Shown: one piece after another, positions 57,723 to 64,000 of the stretch
Layout: every line of letters begins with the position of its first letter
How positions within the stretch are numbered: the first letter of the stretch is position 1
Source of the DNA: Bacteroidales bacterium
Lineage (GTDB): Bacteria > Bacteroidota > Bacteroidia > Bacteroidales > UBA932
NCBI GenBank assembly: GCA_024398105.1
Contig: JAKSJP010000005.1
Coordinates: forward strand, 55,384 to 119,383
Reading direction: 5' to 3'
DNA: 64,000 nucleotides
Program-made: the position numbers and the translations under genes
Notes under the pieces: generated by a model
Database searches by the model: none
What the model saw: the letters and a program-made list of their open reading frames with translations, nothing else
What the model was told of the DNA's origin: nothing

Positions 57723-58552
57723 AAAAAATAATCATTCTTACATTTGCGTCACTTCTCGTGTCGTCGTATGCGTCAGCGCAGAACTTCCTTTCACAGCTCC
57801 AGGGGAGCCTTGGTTCCTTAAGCGGCATCAGTTCCATGGCAGGAGCAGGCGAAGAGCAGACTGAGTCTGCGGAGCCACTTGCCATGAACCTTCTCGACGG
57901 CCTCAGGGGGACGACGGTGGCGGGCATCGTGGTCGGCGTGAATTTCGGAGGCGAGGCCGAGGAGGGAAAGACAGGCAGCGCCCTTGAGAGGTTCAACGTG
58001 GGATTCGCGACGAGGGTCGGCCTTCCGCTCGGATTCGCGCTCCAGCCTTCAATCATGTACACCACCAAGAAGCTCAGCGTCAAGGGCATGGTGGACAAGA
58101 CTTCGCTTCTGACGTCGGTGGGCTTCATCGAGGTACCTGTCCAGCTCCAGTGGGGCGTTACGATAAAGAAGAGCTTCAGGCCGTTCATCTTCGCCGAGCC
58201 TTTCATCGGCTACGGAATCACGCAGAAGAACAGGCTCTTCGGCGACTTCAGCCTTGAAGGCATGCTCTCGGGCTCCATGGATGCTCAGGAGGGCGAGGAG
58301 GTCGCGATCCCGGAGATCCCTGACATGAAGGAGATCAAGGAGCAGATAGTCAACAAGCTGGAGTACGGCATCGGCGGTGGCGTAGGCGTGTCATACGGCC
58401 CGGCCCAGCTTTCCCTGAAGTATTACAGGAACATGGGCAACCTCTACATCGACGAGACCAATATCGGATCGTTAGGGGAGGCCATCAAGACCGCGATGAA
58501 GGAGAAGGACTACATCAGCGGCATCACCCTGTCGCTCGGTCTGGTGTTCTAG
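57719..58552 (+). CDS. Outer-membrane beta-barrel protein
   Basis: The 277-residue protein has signal residues 1-21 (SYASAQNF), then a low-complexity Leu/Gly/Ser stretch. An eight-to-ten strand barrel follows (GTTVAGIVVGVNFGG, FATRVGLPLGFALQPSIMY, FIEVPVQLQWGVTI, PFIFAEPFIGYGI) and the protein ends in phenylalanine (LSLGLVF), as required for Bam recognition. It resembles the PorT/OMP_b-brl_2 group. It closes the six-gene surface operon and may be the membrane anchor or exporter for its lipoproteins (inference). Confidence 0.78.
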   Translation: MKKIIILTFASLLVSSYASAQNFLSQLQGSLGSLSGISSMAGAGEEQTESAEPLAMNLLDGLRGTTVAGIVVGVNFGGEAEEGKTGSALERFNVGFATRVGLPLGFALQPSIMYTTKKLSVKGMVDKTSLLTSVGFIEVPVQLQWGVTIKKSFRPFIFAEPFIGYGITQKNRLFGDFSLEGMLSGSMDAQEGEEVAIPEIPDMKEIKEQIVNKLEYGIGGGVGVSYGPAQLSLKYYRNMGNLYIDETNIGSLGEAIKTAMKEKDYISGITLSLGLVF

Positions 58553-58633
58553 TGTCGGAGCTCCTCCGGCTCCTTCGTTTCGATCCCGTTCTATTCCAGC
58601 ATCGGATACGCTGTTACTGTCGTCTGTATTCTG

Positions 58634-58641
58634 TATCTTTG
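58634..58641 (+). promoter_or_regulatory. -7 box before the Y-family polymerase, possibly leaderless
   Basis: TATCTTTG ends 5 bases before the ATG at 58647. No TTG at the -33 position (CTG instead). Confidence 0.5.
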
Positions 58642-58646
58642 CAGAC

Positions 58647-60035
58647 ATGGACCGCAGGACATACATAGCCATAGACCTGAAGTCGTTCTACGCATCGGCG
58701 GAGTGCGTTGCCAGAGGGCTGGACCCGCTGACGACGAACCTCGTGGTGGCCGACGCGTCCAGGACGGAGAAGACGATCTGCCTGGCGGTCTCGCCTTCGC
58801 TGAAGTCCTACGGCATCCCGGGCCGCGCGAGGCTCTTCGAGGTGGTCCAGAAGGTGAGGGAGATAAACAAGTCAGACCCGTCCCTTGCTCTCGACTACAT
58901 AGTCGCGCCGCCCAGGATGCGCATGTACATGGACGTGAGCTCGAAGGTCTATGCGACCTACCTCAAGTATGTCTCTGCCGAGGACATCCACGTCTATTCC
59001 ATCGATGAGGTGTTCATGGACGTGACGTCGTATCTGGGCAGCTATGGATGCACTGCGCATGAGCTGGCCATGAGGATGATACGCGACGTCCTGAAGAACA
59101 CGGGCATCACCGCTACGGCGGGGATCGGCCCCAACATGTACCTCGCGAAGATCGCCATGGACATAGAGGCGAAGCACTCGCCGGCCGACGCCGACGGTGT
59201 GAGGATCGCCGAGCTGGACGAGCGCAGCTACCGTCTCAAGTACTGGGACCACACGCCTCTGACCGACTTCTGGCGGGTTGGACGCGGCCTTGCTGCGAGG
59301 CTTGAGGCCAACGGGATGCGTACCATGGGAGACGTGGCCATGATGTCGGAGCGCAGCGAGGAGTTCCTGTACAGGCTCTTCGGAGTCAATGCCGAGCTGC
59401 TCATAGACCATGCGTGGGGATGGGAACCGTGCACGATAGCCGACATCAAGGCCTACAGGCCGTCGTCCAGCAGCATCAGCGTCGGGCAGGTGCTGACCGA
59501 GCCGTACACGTTCCCGAGGGCCCTGACGGTGGTCAAGGAGATGGCTGACAGCCTGTCCCTGGATCTGGTGGAAAAGAAGCTCGCATGCGACCAGATAGTG
59601 CTGACGGTGGGCTATGACGTCGAGAACCTTGGCCTCGGGAGCGCATATGCAGGCCCGGTGGTCAAGGACTACTACGGCCGCGCGGTACCGAAGCCGGCTC
59701 ATGGTACCATGAACCTGAAGAATCCCACGTCGTCGACTGGGGAGATCGTGGAGGCGGCCTCGGCGCTTTTCGGAAGGATAGTCGACAAGGACCTGCTGGT
59801 GAGACGTATGTACGTCGTGGCGAACCATACCGTGCCTGAGGATTCGGTCGCTGGCGTGCAGCTGGACCTGTTCGAGGAGCCCAGGGAGGACGGAGACAGG
59901 GAGCGCAGGCGTCAGGAGGCCATACTGGAGATAAAGAGGAAGTTCGGCAAGAACGCCATACTCAAGGGCATCAGCTTCGAGGATGGCGCAACGCAGAAGG
60001 AACGCAACGCCCAGGTGGGCGGTCACAAGGCATAG
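58647..60035 (+). CDS. Y-family DNA polymerase (UvrX/UmuC-like)
   Basis: The 462-residue translesion polymerase has palm catalytic motifs AIDLKSFYASAEC at the N-terminus (first Asp) and VYSIDEVFMDVT near 117 (Asp-Glu pair). A helix-hairpin-helix thumb (TPLTDFWRVGRGLAARLEANG) and the little-finger region follow. A QLDLFEE motif near residue 410 has the shape of a beta-clamp-binding peptide. The sequence style and partnership with a YolD-like gene are those of Gram-positive UvrX rather than Bacteroidota UmuDC. Its full-length catalytic residues suggest an active enzyme. Confidence 0.9.
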   Translation: MDRRTYIAIDLKSFYASAECVARGLDPLTTNLVVADASRTEKTICLAVSPSLKSYGIPGRARLFEVVQKVREINKSDPSLALDYIVAPPRMRMYMDVSSKVYATYLKYVSAEDIHVYSIDEVFMDVTSYLGSYGCTAHELAMRMIRDVLKNTGITATAGIGPNMYLAKIAMDIEAKHSPADADGVRIAELDERSYRLKYWDHTPLTDFWRVGRGLAARLEANGMRTMGDVAMMSERSEEFLYRLFGVNAELLIDHAWGWEPCTIADIKAYRPSSSSISVGQVLTEPYTFPRALTVVKEMADSLSLDLVEKKLACDQIVLTVGYDVENLGLGSAYAGPVVKDYYGRAVPKPAHGTMNLKNPTSSTGEIVEAASALFGRIVDKDLLVRRMYVVANHTVPEDSVAGVQLDLFEEPREDGDRERRRQEAILEIKRKFGKNAILKGISFEDGATQKERNAQVGGHKA

Positions 60036-60038
60036 GTT

Positions 60039-60455
60039 ATGGGAATTGAGAAGTACATGGGGATCATCGACCATGAGCATCATGTGTCGCAGAGGCATCC
60101 GAGGATGTCCCGGCTGGACCGTGCCGCCCAGTTCGCACCGTTCGCGGCGCTGACCGGCTATGACTCCGTGATCGCCGAGACAGGCAGGGAGACGACGCAG
60201 AGGGCTGAGCTTGACGAGATGCAGCTGCTGTGCCTCAACGAGGCGATGAGGACGATCCAGGAGAGGCTCTCGGAACGTCCCATGGTGAGGATCACGAGGT
60301 TCGTGCCTGACGCCCGCAAGGATGGAGGCAGCTATGAGGTCCTCGAAGGCCGCGTCCGCAACATCGACCATTCGGCAGGCATGCTGGTCCTCGCTGACGG
60401 CAGGTCCGTGCCGCTGGAGGATGTGTGCGGGATGGAGGTTTTATGCTTTGTGTAA
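60039..60455 (+). CDS. YolD-like protein
   Basis: The 138-residue protein begins 3 bases after the polymerase. The signature RMSRLDRAAQFAPFAALTGY matches YolD-like proteins that accompany UvrX-type polymerases in Firmicutes. A small SH3-like C-terminal region is seen (GRVRNIDHSAGMLVLADGRS). It is probably a polymerase partner. Its last codon and stop lie in the first 80-bp direct repeat. Confidence 0.85.
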   Translation: MGIEKYMGIIDHEHHVSQRHPRMSRLDRAAQFAPFAALTGYDSVIAETGRETTQRAELDEMQLLCLNEAMRTIQERLSERPMVRITRFVPDARKDGGSYEVLEGRVRNIDHSAGMLVLADGRSVPLEDVCGMEVLCFV

Positions 60456-60529
60456 CTGCTTGTTTGTCAGCGCGTTGTAAATTTACTTTCGGCTAATTGA
60501 CCGAAAGAGAAATTGTAAGTGGTTGATAG
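60450..60529 (+). repeat. 80-bp direct repeat, copy 1
   Basis: The repeat begins GTGTAACTGCTTGTTTGTCA and ends GGTTGATAG. It is 76/80 identical to copy 2 at 61964-62043. It contains the inverted repeat CTTTCGG/CCGAAAG and overlaps the yolD stop codon. Confidence 0.9.
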
Positions 60530-60675
60530 TGAGGGAGAAGGGTAATTCGGGAAAGTGTGCGGCCTTTGGGCGTACTCATTCCCGTTCCTGCTTCCGGCAG
60601 CATGGACCTTTATGCTGGATTCAAAAACAGAAACTGGCGTCTTGATAAAAGTTTTCAACAATTTGTAATACGGCA

Positions 60676-60706
60676 TTGTGGGGCGTCTGTAATAATGCTA
60701 AATTTG
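60676..60706 (+). promoter_or_regulatory. Promoter of the gene at 60725
   Basis: TTG at 60676-60678, a 20-base spacer and TAAATTTG at 60699-60706 match the consensus fully. Confidence 0.78.
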
Positions 60707-60724
60707 TGTAAATAGATTGAAGCG

Positions 60725-61207
60725 ATGGATAAGGAGAGAGAACGCTATTATTTAGACGACATGTTTGGTGAACATCTTCTGATTAGTAACCAGGCAGATG
60801 CAAGAGAGCTTGGAAGTAATGTAAGAGCTGCTCGTGCGATTCTGAACTCGTTTCCAGAGGTATATATTACGATTCGTCCTCATCGTATTCATTTACAGAC
60901 TAAGAATCCGGAATACACAATCTGCGAACAGATCGGAGATAGAAAAGGTATATGTAGCGAGAAGGGGGTTACTGCTGGTTTCAAGTCTGCCAAGAAGCAG
61001 GGATGTAAAGTTGTGGTCATTGATCTTGATGAACATTCCCTTCAAGTTGATGCTTTTGAACTGTCAAAGTATATTGCTCGAAGGAAGGCAGACTTTATAA
61101 CAGGTGCAATTTCAGAATGCTATGTGGTATTCCAAGGTAATGCTGTACGAGTGAATGGTGCGTCTATGACAAGAGTAATGATTGAACGAGAGCTGAACTT
61201 GTTGTAA
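60725..61207 (+). CDS. Hypothetical protein, possibly a BECR-type nuclease-fold domain
   Basis: The 160-residue protein has clearly lower GC and different codon use from the neighbours. After a helical N-terminus (ADARELGSNVRAARAIL) comes a segment (NPEYTICEQIGDRKG ... FKSAKKQGCKVVVIDLDEH) recalling the NPDY-IDG ... KK...VVNLDD arrangement of CdiA-type tRNase domains. That family assignment is tentative. It lies between two 80-bp direct repeats with its own promoter. No immunity-like partner is obvious on the same strand. Confidence 0.55.
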   Translation: MDKERERYYLDDMFGEHLLISNQADARELGSNVRAARAILNSFPEVYITIRPHRIHLQTKNPEYTICEQIGDRKGICSEKGVTAGFKSAKKQGCKVVVIDLDEHSLQVDAFELSKYIARRKADFITGAISECYVVFQGNAVRVNGASMTRVMIERELNLL

Positions 61208-61566
61208 AATGAAAAAGCCGCAATCCATTGGAATGCGGCTAAATCTCGGACGGCTGCGGAGCTTGAAGTTATCGCGCCTATATGCAACTCTCACCCATTG
61301 ATGCAAATATATACATTTTTGTTTACATATAGTGAATAAAGTTAACGATTTGTTCACCATCTGTTAGGTGACAAAAAACAGTGTACCTACTCGTAAGGAA
61401 TAAATGCACTGTAAATTGTTTGTCAACGACTGTGAGGCGCTAATCTCTCACACTTGACCATAATACCTGTTACAAAGATGCAACTTATTTAGAACAGCAA
61501 TATGTTAAGCGTTAAATGTTAAGCTAACGCTCTCCCATACTTCCTTGCGTTGCACTGTCCAGGTTC
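61208..61566. other. Gene-free stretch with a bidirectional hairpin and a possible short - strand RNA
   Basis: AGCCGCA/TGCGGCT hairpin at 61216-61241 is followed on the - strand by TTTTTC, a good terminator in that direction. A - strand -7 box TATATTTG (61311-61304) lies 65 bases before it, which would give a transcript of about 85 nt. No -33 element is seen. The remainder is AT-rich and has no convincing ORF. Confidence 0.4.
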
Positions 61567-61938
61567 TCATATGTTTCGGCTGTCTTCAGATTCCTTCTGT
61601 TCGTTCCAGAGCCTGACGGCCTTCTCAAAGGTCATGGCAGGGTCCATTTCGAACTGTTCCCGGATGAACTGGTTGTATTTGAACTGAGGCCAGATCGGAA
61701 GTCTGGCCGTCCTTGCAGCCCTGCTGATCTCCGGATACACCCTGCATGCATCCCCGAGTGTCTTCTCCGGGTTTGAATGCAGCCAGTCCTGGAAAGGGAC
61801 GATGAAGTGGAATCCCTTCCCAAGTCTGCCCTTGAAGAACTCCCTGAGTTCCTGGGAGCATTTCCTGTCTTTCCCTATGATGTCTGAATCCTGCATATCG
61901 AACTCAAAAATACGGATAATATCTGTAGATGCAATCAT
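61567..61938 (-). CDS. DUF6434-like protein
   Basis: The 123-residue protein has the pattern LREFFKGRLGKGFHFIVPFQ-DWLHSNPEKTLGDA, then FKYNQFIREQFEMDPAMTFE and RLWNEQKES. It follows the repeated GKxFxF..FQxWL..N..KT..DA and QFxYNxxIRDFF motifs of proteins carrying DUF6434, often linked to a SAP domain. The usual N-terminal SAP part is replaced by a short stretch. It sits inside the direct-repeat interval, with its ATG 25 bases from copy 2. Function unknown. Confidence 0.6.
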   Translation of the reverse strand: MIASTDIIRIFEFDMQDSDIIGKDRKCSQELREFFKGRLGKGFHFIVPFQDWLHSNPEKTLGDACRVYPEISRAARTARLPIWPQFKYNQFIREQFEMDPAMTFEKAVRLWNEQKESEDSRNI

Positions 61939-61963
61939 TCATGATTCCGTTGTTGCTATTTTG

Positions 61964-62043
61964 GTGTAACTGCTTGTTTGTCAGCGTGTTGTAATTTTAC
62001 TTTCGGCGAATTGACCGAAAGAGAAAATGTAAGTGGTTGATAG
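61964..62043 (+). repeat. 80-bp direct repeat, copy 2
   Basis: Same 80-bp unit as 60450-60529 with four substitutions and no gaps; start-to-start distance is 1514 bases. Confidence 0.9.
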
Positions 62044-62051
62044 ATAGTCAT

Positions 62052-62158
62052 CTAGATCCTCCTCCTGAAGGCCTGCGAAAAGATCGACCTGGACGAAATG
62101 AGACTTCTGCTCAGGGGTGAAATCCTAGTAATCAAACTCTACTCATGTCGATTTGAAT
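62052..62158 (+). pseudogene. Short remnant of a coding sequence
   Basis: Right after the second repeat, a + strand frame without start codon reads LLLKACEKIDLDEMRLLLRG before running into the WYL fragment. It looks like a piece of a real protein but is too short to name. Confidence 0.35.
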
Positions 62159-62731
62159 TTACAATTCATCCGGCCACTTATATGCCAGTTCTTCTTCCTC
62201 CAGGTGGATGAAATACTTGTATTCCATCTTCAGAGCGGTATCAGCGACCTTGTTCCTGAACTGCAATGGTTCAATGACCTCCATGGAATCTCCATAAGCG
62301 AGTATCTTCATCAAGAAGTCCATCGTCGGCCGCACATGGTATTCGAAAATGGCGTAGTCCTTCTCATCATTGCGCTCTATCATACGCTGAGACTCATGGA
62401 GGGGGAGAGAATCGACATATTTCTGCTGGTTGTTCGTGACCTTGATCCGTACTTTCTGGATGTCTCCCTGCCTTATCACTCCGCAGCAGCCCTCGAAGTA
62501 GGTATCTAGATTGAAGTCCTCGGGAAACTCGAATCTGCGCTCGGTTATGTCAATGTCTATGATCCTGTCCAAGCCGTAGACCCTTACTTCCTCATATTCC
62601 TCGACATATCCGATGAGGTACCATCTCCTGTCTGCCAGGCGGAGCCCGTATGGACGGATTTCCCTTATGGATGGTAGTCTTCCTCGAGAAGTTCTGGTAA
62701 AGGATATCAACCTATTGGAACAGATTCTATC
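62159..62731 (-). pseudogene. N-terminally truncated WYL-domain regulator
   Basis: The fragment encodes about 190 residues from an in-frame stop at 62734-62732. No ATG is available; only TTG at 62710. It retains most of a WYL domain (IRPYGLRLADRRWYLIGYVE, VRVYGLDRI) and the C-terminal WCX region (YHVRPTMDFLMKILAYGD). It lacks the N-terminal helix-turn-helix and the first WYL strands present in full-length proteins (about 320 residues). The break lies between about 62700 and 62735. Confidence 0.75.
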
Positions 62732-62845
62732 TCACTATGAACCAATTCCAAAGATATGTGACGATGGAGTGGAGCTTCAGGAAGCTCGTAAACTCATAGA
62801 CAGATTGTATTGGGAGATGAATTCGAAATGAAGCCGAATCCTCAT

Positions 62846-63580
62846 CTATGAACCGATTGTCTTGGGATGCCCTTTAGCTCGCTCTTCTAGAATGCTGAAA
62901 GCCATGCCGGAGACCTTCATCCCGCCAACACACTTGGAAATCTGATGAAGGTCATGCTCGTCCAGTGTATCCAGCAGAGAATGCAGTAGTGATGAGGGGA
63001 CAAGGCCAAGCATAGACCGGATGATGTCATAGACGGACTTGTCATGCAGTTTTTCAGCGGCGGAATCGGAGAACAAGATACGATAGTCCTCCACCATCCT
63101 GTCGATCTCCTCCCAGCTGGGAGAAAAGAAATCCTCTTCCTCCCGCAAACCGACGGGCGCATTTTTCCATAGCTCGCTGCGCCAGTCCTGAAGGGCTGAT
63201 TCGATGAACACCTCTTCCAACGAATAGTCTTCTTCCAAGGCCGCTATTTGGCATCCTTCATACATCTCATCGAACGCGATGAGGAAGGGGTGGAGTCCTC
63301 CGTCAGAAGGGACTTTCAGCATCCGCATGGCCTCCATACAGAATTGAGCCCCATCCTCAAACACATGGTAGGCAGCATGGTAGTCCTGCCGGGAAAGAAG
63401 GAACATGCCCCTCTCATGGATCATATGGGCAAGCCGCTCATAATCGGCCCAGGTCTTTTCCCCTTCATGGACATAGGCGTCATCCTCATACCATTCTCCC
63501 TGCTCCCAGGCGGCAAGCGGGGAAAAACAGACCTCGTTTTCTTCGGTCCAAGCATAGAGTTGGTAGATTGTTTCCGTCAT
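62846..63580 (-). CDS. Hypothetical protein, helical
   Basis: From the ATG at 63580 (MTETIYQLYAWTEENEVCFS) the protein is 244 residues, acidic and largely alpha-helical (DYHAAYHVFEDGAQFCMEAM, WEEIDRMVEDYRILFSD). The frame is open further upstream, but that part overlaps the promoter region. A 15-codon ORF (63624-63577) ends in an ATGA overlap with this start. I recognise no family. Confidence 0.68.
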   Translation of the reverse strand: MTETIYQLYAWTEENEVCFSPLAAWEQGEWYEDDAYVHEGEKTWADYERLAHMIHERGMFLLSRQDYHAAYHVFEDGAQFCMEAMRMLKVPSDGGLHPFLIAFDEMYEGCQIAALEEDYSLEEVFIESALQDWRSELWKNAPVGLREEEDFFSPSWEEIDRMVEDYRILFSDSAAEKLHDKSVYDIIRSMLGLVPSSLLHSLLDTLDEHDLHQISKCVGGMKVSGMAFSILEERAKGHPKTIGS

Positions 63581-63688
63581 AAAACACACAATAACACATT
63601 GAACAATACCGGATTCCCCGCCATGAAGGTACAGTTCTCCCTCTTGTGGCTTTTGTCCGGAGTTTTTGTGTGTTGGGATTTGGGATTG

Positions 63689-63718
63689 CAAATGTAGAGA
63701 TAAAAATGCAATAAACAA
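63689..63718 (-). promoter_or_regulatory. Promoter of the gene at 62846-63580
   Basis: On the - strand TTG (63718-63716), a 19-base spacer and TACATTTG (63696-63689). It implies a leader of about 100 bases. Confidence 0.72.
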
Positions 63719-64000
63719 GGAAAGACGAAAAGAAAAATGGCTAGCAGGAGGAATTGGGACATATTGGGAATATAGCGAAATAATAAAAGCGGCCACCTCA
63801 TTTCTGAAGTAGCCGCAGTTGCCCGGATTTTCCCTAGATGAAGCATTGTAGCCTCATTTCCCGGTCGTTCCTTTTATTTGTTGATGCAAATGTAAGGAGA
63901 CCATCAGGCCATGGCAATTCTCTACAAGGCTTGTAAGTAACTATGTTTAAGTTTCGCAAGTGATTTAGGCCACCAGTTGTAGTTGCTGGACTACGCCCAT
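63719..64000. other. Window end: terminator facing left, no complete gene
   Basis: GCGGC/GCCGC hairpin at 63789-63816 is followed on the - strand by TTTTATT, so it would end a - strand gene coming from beyond the window. A further - strand -7-like TACATTTG lies at 63894-63887. No frame longer than about 25 codons at the edge can be assigned. Confidence 0.45.

Noticed and set aside
58872-60371. Open - strand frame of 499 codons opposite the Y-family polymerase and yolD
   Set aside because: Antisense to two well-supported genes and His/Arg/Leu-biased translation.
63922-63990. - strand peptide ending in WWPKSLAKLKHSYLQAL
   Set aside because: It looks protein-like and precedes a - strand terminator, but the frame is closed by a stop at 63993-63991, leaving only 23 codons; too little to call a gene.

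Overview
The window reads as chromosomal DNA of a member of the Bacteroidales, probably from a gut or rumen lineage. The evidence is type III glutamine synthetase, DapL-type lysine synthesis, membrane-anchored AraC regulators, secreted GH2/GH3/GH9/GH27 glycosidases, BACON and fimbrillin-like lipoproteins, and promoters of the Bacteroidota form TTG-N19/20-TAnnTTTG with no Shine-Dalgarno sequences. Housekeeping genes are GC-rich and mostly use C/G-ending codons. I cannot name a genus.

Layout: 0-24.5 kb is a nitrogen assimilation and glutamine-use island. It holds gltB-gltD (+), the operon asnB-pyrG-dapF-dapL-purF (-), glnN-carA-carB (+), and porin-glnK-amtB (+). 24.5-38.7 kb holds a GH2 beta-galactosidase, a lipoprotein, desulfoferrodoxin, an AraC regulator, a GH9 enzyme, an SDR, a GH27 alpha-galactosidase, TrkH, an OxyR-like regulator and NudC. 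39.2-40.8 kb is an AT-rich stretch without a convincing gene. 40.8-50.4 kb holds a uracil-DNA glycosylase-like protein, a GH3 enzyme, a lytic transglycosylase, rubrerythrin, two nitroreductases, an acetyltransferase, an orphan GltD-like oxidoreductase and a second AraC regulator. 50.5-58.6 kb is a six-gene surface operon (lipoproteins, fimbrillin/BACON protein, beta-barrel). 58.6-60.5 kb is a Y-family polymerase/YolD pair. 60.4-62.9 kb is a patchwork with 80-bp direct repeats, low-GC cargo genes and truncated gene pieces. A hypothetical gene closes the window.

The main discovery candidate is a set of four transcription attenuators, one in front of each nitrogen transcription unit (gltBD, asnB operon, glnN-carAB, porin-glnK-amtB). 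Each has a Bacteroidota promoter, a 24-40 codon leader ORF crowded with Asn codons (plus Gln in three of them), and a hairpin shortly before the first structural gene. An upstream CCAG-containing strand lies at or near the leader stop codon. It is complementary to the 5' arm of the hairpin and could form an anti-terminator when a ribosome stalls on Asn/Gln codons. The asnB leader is almost purely Asn-rich, while those of the ammonium/glutamine/glutamate genes mix Asn and Gln. This is the expected logic of a ribosome-mediated attenuation regulon that senses charged tRNA-Asn and tRNA-Gln. I do not know of a published description of it in Bacteroidota, but I could not search.
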